This document shows positions 45,200 to 56,795 of a stretch of DNA of 64,000 bases, in pieces; position 1 is the first letter of the stretch, and the number at the start of each line of letters is the position of its first letter. Made by a program: the position numbers and the translations under genes. The DNA is from Diadophis punctatus similis (lineage: Eukaryota; Chordata; Lepidosauria; Squamata; Dipsadidae). Location: contig JALIGW010000026.1 in assembly GCA_023053685.1 (NCBI GenBank), positions 1,233,384 to 1,297,383 on the forward strand, given 5' to 3'. The notes below the pieces were generated by a model, which was not told the origin of the DNA, searched no databases, and saw only the letters and a program-made list of their open reading frames with translations.

Positions 45200-45437
45200 T
45201 TCCTCCTTCTTTCTTTTCCTTTTTTCCTTTCCTTTCCTTCTTTCCCTCCTTTCCTTTCCCCTCCTTTCCTTTCCTTTCCTTCCCTTCTCTTCCCTTCTTC
45301 CCTTCCCTTCCCTTCCCTTTCCTTTCCTTTCCTTCCCTTTCCTTCCCTTCTTTCCTTCCCTTCCCTTCCCTTCCCTTCCCTTCTTTCCTTTCCTTTCCTT
45401 TCCTTCTTCCCTTCCCTTCCCTTCCCTTCCCTTCCCT
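45200..45437. repeat. CCTTT/CCCTT pyrimidine microsatellite
   Basis: Alternating blocks of TTTCC and TTCCC pentamers. Open frames are artefacts. Confidence 0.95.
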
Positions 45438-45529
45438 GTGTCAGGCTTAGATGGGAGAGAATTTGCTTTTCAGGTGTGTTTTTTTTTTTTAAAGATCAGA
45501 GAATTTGGAAGAAGTTGTTTCATCTGAAA

Positions 45530-45600
45530 TAGGGGTGTGGTGGCTGGGGAATTCTGGGGGTTGAAGTCCACATATGCTTGTTGAGGAATTCTGGGAAATG
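45530..45600 (-). repeat. 'AACTCCCAGAATTCC' repeat, two reverse units
   Basis: ggctggggaattctgggggt then tgaagtccacatatgc, then ttgaggaattctgggaaatg. Confidence 0.7.
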
Positions 45601-46071
45601 CTGCTTCATCTGGAGAAAAGCTGTAGATACTGCAGATGGCTGAGACAGTGAAAGGACTTTGGTTTAGTTCAGAAGACAGGAAGAGGGGGAAAAGCACACA
45701 GGAGGACATGAAAGGCAGGCACAAAAACCCAGTCACTCTCTCACTCACCCGATGCTGCCTGCATTCACACAACATGCCAAACTAGAGCGTGGGTTTACTT
45801 CCACAAGAAGGGTTGAAGGCCGGCAGCTACATTTTAAATCTAGCAGAGTTTGTTGGGCCAGATCAGGTTGGGTGGTTATGGGAAGTTGCAAAATTGGACG
45901 AACAGAATAAACCTGCATTAAATTGAACTCTGGTCATTGTGTTGTGCGAATGCTGCCAGGCAATGCTCAGCCCCGCATCTGTCTCTCTATGAAACCTCCA
46001 GACAAGTGATATGGTGATAAAAATAAAAAATAAATGAGATTTTTTTTTAAAAAAAAATCTCACCACTGTTT

Positions 46072-46150
46072 TCATAAATAACTCATGGTGAGGAACATAA
46101 TAATCCTCCTTTCTCTTCCTATATTCCCCACAACAACCCTGTGAGATGAA
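46072..46150 (-). mobile_element. tRNA-derived SINE tail fragment
   Basis: ataactcatggtgagg and ttccccacaacaaccctgtg, reverse orientation; interrupted by the pyrimidine tract. Confidence 0.65.
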
Positions 46151-46154
46151 TTGG

Positions 46155-46525
46155 GCTCTTCTTCTTCTTCATCATCCCTCCTTCTTTCTCCTCCTCTTTT
46201 TCCTTCTTCTCTTTCTTCTGTATTTTCTCCTCTTTTCTCCTCCTCTTCTCATCTGCCTCTTCCTCCTCCTCCTCCCATCCTCTTTATTTATCTCCTCCTC
46301 CTCCTTTTTCTCCTCTGCCTCTGCCTCCTTCTCCCTCTCCTCCTTCTCCTCCCCATCCCCTTTATTTATCTCCTCCTCCTCCCCTTTCTTCCCCATCCCC
46401 TCTTTATTTATCTCCTCCTTTTTCTCCTCTGCCTCCTTCTCCCTCTCCTCCTTCTCCTCCCCATCCCCTTTATCTCCTCCTCCTTTTTCTCCTCTGCCTC
46501 CTCCTCTCCTTCCCTCCCTCCTCTA
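46155..46525. repeat. TCC/TTC pyrimidine tract with internal ~60-100-bp duplications
   Basis: The phrase ccatcccctttatttatctc recurs with flanking TCC runs three to four times. Confidence 0.9.
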
Positions 46526-46599
46526 AAATTCCAGAAAAATGGGGCTGAGACCCTCTCACTGGGGGCTTTTGAAAGCATTACAGTCCCGCAATCCTTGCT

Positions 46600-47110
46600 T
46601 GTGCCAAGGGACAGAAACTGATGTGACTGGGTGGGGAGGAGGAAGTGTGTCAGCCTCCAGATTTTTTTTTACTGCAGGCTTACGGCGAGATAAATAAATA
46701 ACTTTCTGCTAACCCTGGTTTTCTGCTCAGGAAGGCCTCAACTTCCTGCTGCAACTTTTCGGTCTTCTAGCCAAAAGACCTGGGGGATTTTTGCTGATCT
46801 GAACTTCTCTTGGGGGGGCGTGGGGACAATTTGTATTGCAAAGACTGGGTGATGTCCTTTTGTGCTTGATTCGGACAGCATTAAAATCTGCCTGGTTTCC
46901 TCCAGACACACTTTCCTTGTGAAAGTGTGGCACAAAGAGGTAGCACCCTCTGGGGAAGATGTGGAGGGGACATGACATCCCATCAATGTGACAATTGTCT
47001 TGCTCACGGAAACCATGCGATGCTTGTGCCAATCTCTTTCCCGAGGCTCTTTTCCCCCGAGAAAATCCGAGAAAATCCGGGGGTTTTTCACCCCCCAACA
47101 CTGCCTTCTT
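46600..47110. other. Repeat-free block, function unknown
   Basis: No recognisable repeat. Contains the palindrome gacaattgtc (46990-46999), which is two opposed SOX-type half-sites. Conservation untested. Confidence 0.3.
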
Positions 47111-47217
47111 TTATGAGCTCTCTTTGATGTTGGTGGTTTCTGCATCCTGCTGAGCATAACGTGGTTCAAAAATGTGGGGCCCTCCATTTGACTGGCCTTC
47201 CCCAACGTGGGTGGCCT

Positions 47218-47300
47218 CCCACCGTGTATTGGAAATCCCAGAATTCTTTGGAGTTGACCGGCCAGGCAGGGGAATTCTGGGAGTTTGTAAACCCAGCTGG
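47218..47300. repeat. 'AACTCCCAGAATTCC' repeat, opposed halves
   Basis: attggaaatcccagaattct on the left and caggggaattctgggagttt on the right. Confidence 0.65.
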
Positions 47301-47479
47301 AGGACGTCTTGTCTAGGAAAGTGTGGTGTTTTAACTAGGCAGGAAAAAGCAAGTTAGAACGTTTTATAGTGTGGTTGTACTTAGGGCTGGTGAAACTGAC
47401 TAGCCAAGAGGCAAAACATTATTTCTTTAAACTACCAAGCATATGCAGGAACATTTGGATAATGCTTTGAATCTCTCCA

Positions 47480-47705
47480 CTAATCAAGGAGAGAAGCAAC
47501 CTGGAACTAAGAAGAAACTTCCTAACAGGGAGAACAATTGACCAGTAGAATAAATTACCTTCGGAAATTGTGGGTGCTTCATCACTGTAGGCCTTTAAGA
47601 AGAGACTGGACAGCCACTTGTCTGGAATGCTCTAGGCAGAGTTGGGTTGGAGTCCAAGGGGGTTGGACTAGAAGACCTCCAAGGTCCCTTCCAACTCTGT
47701 AATTC
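47480..47705 (+). mobile_element. CR1-type LINE 3' end
   Basis: caaggagagaagcaacctgg, aagaagagactggacagcca and ggttggactagaagacctcc, ending gtaattctgta. Confidence 0.9.
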
Positions 47706-47709
47706 TGTA

Positions 47710-48140
47710 TTGTGGATCACATCCTGTTTTGGGGATTTTTTTTGGGGGGGGGAGGGCAGAGGGAAATAAATTCCAGGAGACGGAAGATGCCACTTCATCG
47801 CTGTCTTCCCACTTACAAACACGGATCTTATGTGCTTCTGTGCAAGACCGCTAGACCGTTGTTGGAAATCAAGGCTAAATTTGTGGGTGGGTGGCGGGTC
47901 CCACTCAATAAATCAAGCCTGCTGTTTTATTGCCAGCCACCCCCTCCCCATCAGCTAGTTCCGGACTGGGCTTTTTGACAGATGCTTCGGCCATCTGTTA
48001 AAACTCCTCTCCGATCCCAGGTTGAGCAGTTGGTGATACTTTTCCCAGTGGCAAAGGATGCCAGGGGAATCCCGAATCACTTAAGACTTAAGTCAGCAAA
48101 ATTAGGAAGCCTTGGAGTTGTGGATGTTCCATAGTGTATT
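47710..48140. other. No gene seen
   Basis: Unique-looking sequence between the CR1 tail and the TATC array. Confidence 0.45.
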
Positions 48141-48148
48141 TTGAGTGT

Positions 48149-48199
48149 GTCTGTCTGTCTGTCTCTCTCTCTCTCTCATCTATCTATCTAATCTATCTA

Positions 48200-48261
<62 letters not shown>

Positions 48262-48266
48262 TTATC

Positions 48267-48335
<69 letters not shown>
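48149..48335. repeat. (CTGT)n(CT)n(TATC)n microsatellite
   Basis: Short CTGT and CT runs, then about 38 TATC units with two small interruptions. Confidence 0.96.
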
Positions 48336-48793
<458 letters not shown>

Positions 48794-48802
48794 TGTATTT
48801 GT

Positions 48803-49093
48803 AGCTTTTACAAATAACTGAAGGCGGCAAATATATCTAACACACCTTCTTCCTCCCATTTTCCCCATAACAAGAACCCTGTGAGGTTGGCTGGGCTGAG
48901 AGAGAGAGAGAGAGAGGAACTGGCCCAAAGTCACCCAGCTGGCTTTCATGCCTTAGGTGGGACTAGAATTCACAGTCGCCTGGTGATCGGCCCAGAGTCA
49001 CTCAGTCGGCTTTCATGCCTAAGGCAGAACTAGAACTCATCACCTCCCACTTTCTAGCCTGCCCTGCTGCCTGAACACTAGACCAAACTGGCT
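48803..49093 (-). mobile_element. tRNA-derived SINE, reverse, near full length
   Basis: From the tail ttttacaaataactgaaggc to the head gaacactagaccaaactggc, with the module cccaaagtcacccagctggc ... gggactagaattcacagtcg present twice. Confidence 0.85.
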
Positions 49094-49630
49094 TTGTATA
49101 GTAAAATGGGCCTATAAATTTAATAATAAATAAAATATATTTTTCCAATAACTCCTGGAAATCTTCAGCCATCATCAATAGAGAAATACTATTGTAAATA
49201 ATCGATTAGTGAGCATTTAATGAATTGCTTTGTCCACGAGCAGAACTTTTTTTAAAGACTTCAAAGAGCTCTGTTGCCTTTTCCGTTCCTCTTCTCCAAT
49301 GGATCCCCTCCCACAAAACTAGCCAACATTTAAACAAACCACGGTTTGGGCGTAGGCAGCCACTCATTAACCTGGTTATGCCGGTTATTTGCACGCAGGA
49401 GCTCATGAGGTCATCTGCCGGTGCCTGTACTTTAAAAAGAAAGACATGAGAATTCCAGAATTTCAAAACTTACAGATTAATGAGGAAAGCGGCAAACTCA
49501 CTTTTCTTGCAAAACAATACTTCACGGGGGAATTCCCCAAGCAGAAAACAAATAACTTTTTGCAAAACAGCAATCTTGTGTTTTTTTCTTTCATTCTTTC
49601 CCCAACACTTCCTACTGGCTTGATGTTGTT
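49094..49630. other. No gene seen
   Basis: Unique-looking sequence, no feature recognised. Confidence 0.45.
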
Positions 49631-49631
49631 A

Positions 49632-49985
49632 TAGTCCTCGAGTTACGATCATAATTAGGACCAGAATTTCTGTTGCTAAGCAAACCAGATGTTCTGTGAG
49701 GCGCGCCTGACTTTGTGACATTTCCCCCCCAGTTGTTAAGTGAATCATATGGTCGTTAAGCGAACCCTGCTTCCCTTATTGACTTTGCTTGTCAGAAACT
49801 GACTGAGAAGGTCTCAAATGACAATTACATGACCCTGGGACTCTGAAACCGGTGGAAATAAAACCCGGCTGCCAAGCACCCGAATGTTGTGACTGTGGGG
49901 GATGCTGGGATGGCCGTAAATGCGAGGACAAGTCAACACTTTCTTTAGTGATGTTGTAACTTCAAATAGTTCCTAAAGAAATGGT
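49632..49985. mobile_element. Inverted-repeat element, second subfamily
   Basis: From gtcctcgagttacgatcata through gaatttctgttgctaagcaa and gtggtcgttaagcg-like words to aaatgcgaggacaagtcaac. Related to 18295-18600. Confidence 0.7.
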
Positions 49986-50024
49986 CAGCCATTTTTAATT
50001 TTTAGTCATTTTTAATTATGGGGG

Positions 50025-50600
50025 TCCTTGGTGGTCTCAGAGCTTGGTGTAGCACTGATGATGTTACCTAAACTAAACTAAACTAAACTAAACTAAACTA
50101 AACTAAACTAAACTAAACTAAACTAAACTAAACTAAACTAAACTAAACTAAACTAAACTATATAAATTTAATTAAACTAAACTAAACTAGTTGGGTCATG
50201 AAAACAACCAAGTTTAGAGAGCACCAGGGACCCCACAGTCCTCTTCCTCCTCCTCCTCCCAAACCCTATTCCCTTCTAGCACTGATGACGTTACCTAGTT
50301 GGGTAATGAAATGCTTGCAAGAAAATAACCAAGTTCAGAGACCACCAAGGGCCCCAGAGTCTTCCTCCTGCTCTCTCCTCCTCCTTCCCCCATCAAACCC
50401 CACTCCCTTCTAGCACTGATGACGTTATCTAGTTGGGTCAAGAAACGTCTGCAAGAAAACAACCAAACTCAGAGCTACTGTATATAAACAGGGAGCAAGC
50501 CACACTCCCTAGCACCGATGACGTTACCTAGTTGGGTCATGAAACGTCTACAGGAAAAAAAAACCAGGCTCAGAGAGCACCAGACAATTCAACTCTGAGC
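50025..50600 (+). repeat. Cluster of 'acctagttgggtcatgaaacg' repeats with an (AACTA)n expansion
   Basis: Four units of the form 'gcactgatgacgttacctag, ttgggtcatgaaacgtctgc, aagaaaac..., agagagcacca' begin near 50048, 50278, 50411 and 50511. The first is split by about 19 AACTA/CTAAA units (50067-50160), exactly inside its cctagttggg core. Confidence 0.82.
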
Positions 50601-50604
50601 TACC

Positions 50605-51284
50605 AATATTCTTTTCTATTGGCATTTTCGATTAATTTACCTCTTTGAACGGAGGACTACCTCAGCCAGGACAGATTTGATGACTTTTGATCTTCTCCCC
50701 TTTGGCCTCTTTTATGGGACTGTTGTGAAAGTAAAAGGAAGGGGAAGCGAAGGGTGTCAAACCGATGGAAACCGGGCAAAAACATCACTTGGGAACATCC
50801 ACAGTGTCCGATTGTGGTTAAAAGTGAGAAGCCAGGCCTGAACTTTCCAAATGCTTCTCTCCCAGCATTTTCAAGGTGGTTTCCACCCCCCCCCTTTATG
50901 GCTGAGCTGTCCGTTGTGATAATACGGAACGGGAGGGGGGGATTTGAACTGGTTCCCCATCCGAAAGAGGAAACAGCTTGTCCAAATTGCAGTGCTACAG
51001 CCCACAGTGTCAGTTTTCCAGTTGCAAATCTGCCCGCTCGATTCAATCTGCTTCCCCCCCCCCATCTGGCCCTGCAAACGGTTCCTTGGGGAAGAAGGGG
51101 GGGACGTCTGTCTCCCGGGTGGGGGGAGAAACCGATCTTTCCTTCCACTCCTTCTTCCTGCTTCGGCTTCTTTAAAATAAAATAAAATAAAAGCGTTTTT
51201 CTCTTTTCTTAAAAACAAACGTTTTCCAAAATTTAAAACGGGCCCCTTTGAGTCCTCCCCAAAGAATCCATGACCCGATACACG
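50605..51284. other. No gene seen; C-rich runs
   Basis: Unique-looking sequence with poly-C runs; open frames here match no family I recognise. Confidence 0.45.
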
Positions 51285-51538
51285 ACAGGCAGTCCGCAAT
51301 TGAGCCCAGAATTTATGTTGCTAAGCAAGAAATGTGTTACGTGGTGTTTCATCCCATTTACGGCTTTTCTCGCCACATTTCTTAAGGGAATCACCACCGT
51401 TCTTAAATGAGTAACATGGCTGTTAAGTGAATCTGGTTTCCCCATTGACTTGGCCAAACTCCCTTAATAATGATCTGGCTTAGCAACAACAGGGATTTTG
51501 AGCTCCATTGTGGTTCTAAGTTGAGTTCTAAGTTGAGT
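51285..51538 (-). mobile_element. Inverted-repeat element, internally deleted
   Basis: Reverse left part (gcaattgagcccagaattta, gttgctaagcaagaaatg) joined near 51450 to a forward right end (gattttgagctccattgtgg, tctaagttgag). Confidence 0.7.
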
Positions 51539-51540
51539 AT

Positions 51541-51776
51541 AAGAGCTGAAGTGGTGCAGTGGTTAAAAAATGCTGCGACTGCAGGCTGACTGTTAGTTTA
51601 GCAGTTCAGCTGTTCAAATCTCACCGGCTCGAGGTTGACTCAGCCTTCCATCCTTCCGAGGTGGGTAAAATGAGGACCCAGATTGTTGGGGGCAATATGC
51701 TGAACTCTGTAAACCGCTTAGAGAGGGCTGTAAAGCACTATGAAGCGGTATATAAGTAAAGTGCTATTGCTATTCT
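51541..51776 (+). mobile_element. tRNA-derived SINE, full length
   Basis: Starts agagctgaagtggtgcagtg, with B-box gttcaaatc and body ggttgactcagccttccatc, and ends tatataagtaaagtgctatt. Same family as 726 and 62504. Confidence 0.88.
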
Positions 51777-52154
51777 TCCTGTGTCTATTATGGAATTTAT
51801 TTGCTGCCCGTCTTGTATCCGACAACTCTGGGTGGCATTTAACACCAGCAAACATCCACATCTGCCCTCTGGAAGGATGTGAGAGGTGCCCAAAAATGCC
51901 AAATGCAACCCAAACACCTCCTGTTCCATCACCATCATTCTGCCCCTCTTCAGCTGTATCACCCCGGCAATTGTGGCCGCCATTTTGACTTTTTTGCCTC
52001 CCACCCATCCCCACGGACAACAGACTGCCCACTCTTAGTTTAAAAGATGTGCTTGTAAGCAACAACAATGTTTTAAACAAAAACTATTGGGACCCAAAGG
52101 GATCCATCCTTCTGTTATTTTCAGATGATCAAACTATAATTTAGATTCCACCCT

Positions 52155-52174
52155 CTCTTTCTCCCTCTCCCTTT

Positions 52175-52232
<58 letters not shown>

Positions 52233-52675
52233 CTCTCCCTCTCTCCCATTCTCTCTCCAACTCTCTCCCTCCCTCCCTCTCTCTCCCCCTCTCCTTTCTC
52301 TCTCTCTCTCTTTCTCTCTCTCTCCCCTCTCCCTCTCTCCCATTCTCTCTCCAACTCTCTCTCCCTTCCTGTCTCTCTCTCTCCCTCCCTCCCTCTCTCT
52401 CCCCCTCTCCTTTCTCTCTCTCTCTCTCTCCTTTTTGCTCTTTCTATCTCCCTCTCTCTTTCTCCCTCTTCTTTCTCCCTCTTCTTTCTTTCTTTCTTTT
52501 TTCTTTCTTTTTTCTTTAATTCTCCTTTCTTTTTCTCTTTCTCCTTCTTTCTCTTTCTGTTTCTCCTTCTTTCTCTTTTTCCTTCTCTCTTTTTCTTTCT
52601 GTTTCTCCTCTTTCTCTTTTTCTCTCTTTCTTTCTCTTTCTCTCTCTTTCTCCTTTCTCTTTCCCTCTCTCACAC
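52155..52675. repeat. Long CT/CTTT pyrimidine tract
   Basis: About 500 bp of CT, CCCT and TTTC repeats with local duplications (cattctctctccaactctct occurs twice); a short CACA end. Confidence 0.95.
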
Positions 52676-52859
52676 ACAAACACCTGGTTAAAAATCAAGT
52701 CTTCACAATCTCCAACAATTTGCCAGTAATTTGTTTGGGGGGGGGGAAACGACCCCTGCTTTTAAGAGGGGGCGCCCATATTTTTCTAGGGTCGTCTATG
52801 AAAGGGCTGGGAGTGCGGGAATGCCCGCTTGCACATTCGCTCACCAAGTCTGTCCAGCT

Positions 52860-53480
52860 TCCTTTTCCCTCGGCTGCGTTCCCACGACCCTTGACGCCAG
52901 ACCCCCCCACCCCACCCGCCCCCACTCCGCCTTGGCGCCGCGCGCGAAACTCCCGCATCCTTTGCAAAGCGTGGGAACTCCGCTCGGGCCCGCCGTTGAC
53001 CCCAGGCGGAAAGCGCGGCTGCATGCGAGGCAGGTTGTGTGAAAGCAGCTTCTGATTGGCAAAGGGATTTTTTGGGGGGGGGGGCTGGAGGGGAGGGGGG
53101 GGGGGCTAGGGGAGCCCCACCTTCCTCGCTTCACCCCCGGCCCTCTTTTGCAAACGAGTTCCCGGGTTGGCTGGGGTTTCTATGGCAACGGCAGCTCTGC
53201 GCAGGCAGGCAGGGAGGGGTGGGGGATGCTGGGTTCGGGGAGGGTGTGGGGGGGCGGCTGGGGTACCCCCAAGCCTTGCAGTGGGGAGGGAGGGGGCGCT
53301 GCCGGCGGTCTGGAGCGAGCCGACCCCCGTCTGGCTCCGGATCTTAGCGCAACCTGACAGCCCAGGTTGCGTGTCAAGGCGAGGAACAAAGGAGAGGAAC
53401 GGGCGGCGAGAAGGGGAGCGGGCGCTCGGTCTGAACCGCCACCGGCGGGGTTGTGCCCCCAACAGGTTAAACGCCGAACA
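52860..53480. promoter_or_regulatory. CpG-rich promoter-like region with an RFX X-box
   Basis: CG-dense patch (ggcgccgcgcgcgaaac, gctcgggcccgccgttgac, cggcgagaaggggagcggg) containing an X-box-like gtttctatggcaac at 53176-53189 and an inverted CCAAT (gattgg) near 53052. No coding exon is recognised around it. Confidence 0.45.
53176..53189 (+). promoter_or_regulatory. Candidate RFX X-box
   Basis: gtttctatggcaac fits the imperfect palindrome recognised by RFX proteins (GTTNCCATGGNAAC-like), with the centre TATGG. Its location in a CpG-rich patch supports it, but it is sequence match only. Confidence 0.5.
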
Positions 53481-53559
53481 AGCCTGGCAAGCGGGAAAAA
53501 AAAATCCAGACGAAAATTACCCGCCGTGGCCTGTGCGGAGTGAAGAAGAGGCTCGCTGC

Positions 53560-53792
53560 CTTCCTTATTTATTTATTTATTTATTTTGTTATTCTTATAT
53601 GCCGCCCAACTCCCGAAGGACTTATCCAGAGAAGACCAACATCTGGAGTGGGGCGGAAGAAGGGGGTCTTGGGGAGGAGGGAGGGGAGCAGCTCCAGATG
53701 CAGAAAGCCCAAAGTTAAAAAAAAAATAAAGAAGGGAAAGAGAGAGATAGGAGAAAGAGTTGGGATGTGTTTTTTAAAGGAGTCCTATACAT
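53560..53792. other. SINE-tail-like (ATTT)n and unique sequence
   Basis: A (TTAT)n run at 53564-53586 followed by cttatatgccgcccaactcc, the usual end of a squamate SINE/LINE in reverse; the rest is not recognised. Confidence 0.45.
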
Positions 53793-54151
53793 CCCACCAC
53801 AATGGAGCCCCAAATTTCTGCTGCTAAGCGAGACAGTTGTTAAGTGAGCTTGGCCCCATTTTACGACATCTCTTGCCACGGTTGGTTAAGCGAATCGCGG
53901 CCGTCGTGGAGTTAGTCACCCGGCTGTTCAGTGAATCCGGCTTCCCCGTTGACTTGACTTGTGAAAAGGGGAATCACGTGACCCAGGGAGGCTGCGGCCG
54001 TCATAAGTATGAGTCAGTTGCCAAGCGCCCAGATTTTGATCACGTGATCGTGAAGATGCTGCAATGGTCATTAGAGTGAAAACCGGTCACTGTGCCCTTG
54101 TAACTTTGAAGGGTCGCTAAATGAACTGTTGTAAGTCGAGGATTATCTATA
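53793..54151 (-). mobile_element. Inverted-repeat element, reverse copy
   Basis: From caatggagccccaaatttct through gttgttaagtgagcttggcc and gtcataagtatgagtcagtt to tgtaagtcgaggattatct. Confidence 0.82.
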
Positions 54152-54159
54152 AAGGTGTT

Positions 54160-54550
54160 ACGTCTAGCTCAGTTTGGAGTTCCTCTTTCATGGCTGTGTG
54201 ATAGTTTTATTTTTATTTTTCCATGTTTATTTATATTTTCATGTCCGGCATGTCAGGGAAGTAGTAAGAGAGATGAAGCAAGGATGCTCCAAAACAGTGG
54301 AGAAAATTGCTTGTGTCAATTAAACTTTAAAGTTACTACCAGTTGAATTCCAGAGAGGAATTGCGGAGGGGATCTCCTCATTTTTAGGGCACCATTTTTT
54401 GAATGGCAGCCCAAAAGCCAAAAGAGAGCCACAGCACAAACTGGATCTCTGCAAAGCAGCTTCTTATTCAAAATGCAGCAAAAGGTTTATTAGTCTGTTT
54501 TTTTCCCCAGCAATTCTTCTAATCAAGTGCTCAAAAAACTTTAAAACTTC
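54160..54550. other. No gene seen
   Basis: Unique-looking sequence, no feature recognised. Confidence 0.45.
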
Positions 54551-54551
54551 C

Positions 54552-54628
54552 AAAGAGAAGGAAGGAAAGAAGGGAGGGAGGGAGGAAAGGAAGGGAGGAA
54601 AGGAAGAAGAGAATGAAGAAAAAAAGGG
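54552..54628. repeat. Purine-rich GGAA tract
   Basis: Short GGAA/GGGA run directly at the 3' end of the reverse LINE copy that follows. Confidence 0.9.
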
Positions 54629-55003
54629 GACAGTAGGACAGGGACGGTAGGCACGGTAGTGCGCTTATGCACGTCCCTTACAGACCTCTTAGGAATGGGG
54701 TGAGGTCGACGGTAGACAGTCTAAGGTTAAAGTTTGGGGAGTTTGGGGAAGAAACTACAGAGTCAGGTAATATATTCCAGGCCTTGACCACTTTGTTTCT
54801 GAAGTCATATTTTCTGCAATCGAATTTGGAGTGGCTTACCTTGAGTTTGTATCTATTGTGTGTTTGTGTATTGTTGTGGTTGAACCTGAAGTAGTCATTG
54901 ACGGGTGGGACATTGTAGCAGATAATTTTATGAACCACACTTAGGTCATGCTGAAGGCGGTGTAGTTCTAAGCTGTCTAAGCCCAGAATTTCAAGTCTGG
55001 TGG
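54628..55003 (-). mobile_element. LINE 3' end (non-CR1 family) with readable C-terminus
   Basis: The reverse frame reads LGLDSLELHRLQHDLSVVHK, then YKLKVSHSKFDCRKYDFRNK, then [12 protein letters not shown] and [13 protein letters not shown]. This pattern (RLRxDL ... FxxRVxxxWNxLPxxVV) is typical of reverse transcriptase protein ends in non-LTR elements of the CR1/L2/Rex group. Confidence 0.78.
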
Positions 55004-55195
55004 TAGGAAGGAAGAAGGAAGAAGGAAGAGAAGGAAGGGAGGGAGGGAGGAAGAAAGGAAGGAAGGAAAGGCAGAAGAGGAGGAAGAGAAGGAAAGAAAG
55101 AAAGAAGGGAGGGAGGGAGGAAGGAAGGAAAGGAAGAAGAGAAGGAAGGAAGGAGGAAGAGAAGGAAAGGAAGAAGAGAAGGAAGAAAAAAAGAA
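55004..55195. repeat. GGAA/GAAA purine tract
   Basis: Interrupted purine run; flanks the other side of the LINE copy. Confidence 0.93.
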
Positions 55196-55364
55196 AGTGT
55201 TCCACTATGCGTGTTGGTCCGTATGTGAAAAACATAGAGCACAATGGATTTATGAAAAAGACACTCTGAGGTGCATTACTTTATACACAGATATTTGCTT
55301 TGAGCAATTGTAGTTTATAAAATTGCAAAGAAAGGTGCATGTCTTTGGTGAATCATGCTACCCT

Positions 55365-55484
<120 letters not shown>

Positions 55485-55498
55485 AGCAAAAAATGTTA

Positions 55499-55518
55499 CA
55501 CACACATACACACACACA

Positions 55519-55579
<61 letters not shown>
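55499..55579. repeat. (CA)n(GT)n palindromic microsatellite
   Basis: About 11 CA units (one TA interruption) meet about 28 GT units at an acgt centre; self-complementary. Confidence 0.95.
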
Positions 55580-55581
<2 letters not shown>

Positions 55582-55584
55582 AGG

Positions 55585-55745
55585 TAGGAACAGCTGACAT
55601 TCTGTGATGATACCTTTAACCCCAACAAACAAGAACACCTGTCTATCCCAGATTCTTGGGAAAGACAATAGATGGATAAAAATGCCAAATCCAGTCTAAA
55701 CATCTGGCTGAGTGTGTGACCAACCATAATCATAATTTATAAATA
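55585..55745 (+). mobile_element. LINE 3' tail, same family as 31330
   Basis: gaacagctgacattctgtga, aatgccaaatccagtctaaa, then catctggctgagtgtgtgac and accaaccataatcataattt. Confidence 0.75.
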
Positions 55746-55807
55746 AATATTTGTTTAAAGCAATCATAGATAGCAAAACTGCAAAGAAAACTTGTCTTTT
55801 GCCAAAC

Positions 55808-55930
55808 ATGCAGTCCGTCCGTCCGTCCCTCCCTTCCGCCCTCCATGTCTGTCTGTCTGTCTGTCTGTCTCTACCTACCTACCTACCTACCTACCTACCT
55901 ACCTACCTGCCTGCCTGCCTGCCTGCCTGC

Positions 55931-56008
<78 letters not shown>
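55808..56008. repeat. Serial tetranucleotide microsatellite
   Basis: Successive runs of CCGT, CTGT, CTAC, CTGC and CTAT, about 4-20 units each, without unique sequence between most of them. Confidence 0.95.
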
Positions 56009-56058
56009 CCATCTATCTTCTCTCTCTCTCTCATCTACCACTAAATATTATCAATATA

Positions 56059-56198
<140 letters not shown>

Positions 56199-56206
56199 AA
56201 TATAGG

Positions 56207-56243
56207 GTGCCTGACAATATATGAAAAATATATTGTCAGGCAC
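56207..56243. repeat. Perfect 15-bp hairpin
   Basis: gtgcctgacaatata (56207-56221), the 7-base loop tgaaaaa, then tatattgtcaggcac (56229-56243), an exact reverse complement. Confidence 0.93.
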
Positions 56244-56244
56244 A

Positions 56245-56795
56245 TCAAAAATTTATTGTCAATATAACAATAAAAAGAGTTCTGGTCCAGCTTTGAGAGA
56301 TTGGCCAGACGAAGAAGGAAGTTTTTCTCCTTTCACTTGACTGTCCCTCTTCCTTGGCTCTCTTGAAGGTGTTTTTCCTTCCCTGATTGAGGTTTCAGGT
56401 TGCTGGCACTTTTAAGTCTCTACAAAGCTCTTTTGGGGAGGGGTTCCGCTTCTCTATACAACCCCCCCCCCCATTCTTCCCTCCTCCTCTTCCTCCGGCG
56501 GATGAAGGTGAGACGGGTGAAGGGCCTGAAAGACAAGTCCCAGCAGGCGAGCCGGAGGCCGGTTCAGCTCCTGTGCCCGGAACAGCTGCTCTGTCTGCTG
56601 GCTTCAGGCTTTCCCTGGGTTGGGGGGGAAGGGGCTTGGAGTGGGGGGGGGGAGTCTGGGGAAACACAGCTGCTGGGTTTTTCAGGGTGAGTGAAATTGC
56701 TTTGGTTCATTGCAAAGGCGGGCATCAGAAACTGGCAAAATCCTCAGGTGTTTCAAACTCCTGGGGGAACCAGGTGCAGGAAGAAGGTAACAGCC
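56245..56795. other. No gene confirmed
   Basis: GC-richer unique sequence. Frames around 56387-56700 are open but match no family I know. Confidence 0.4.
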
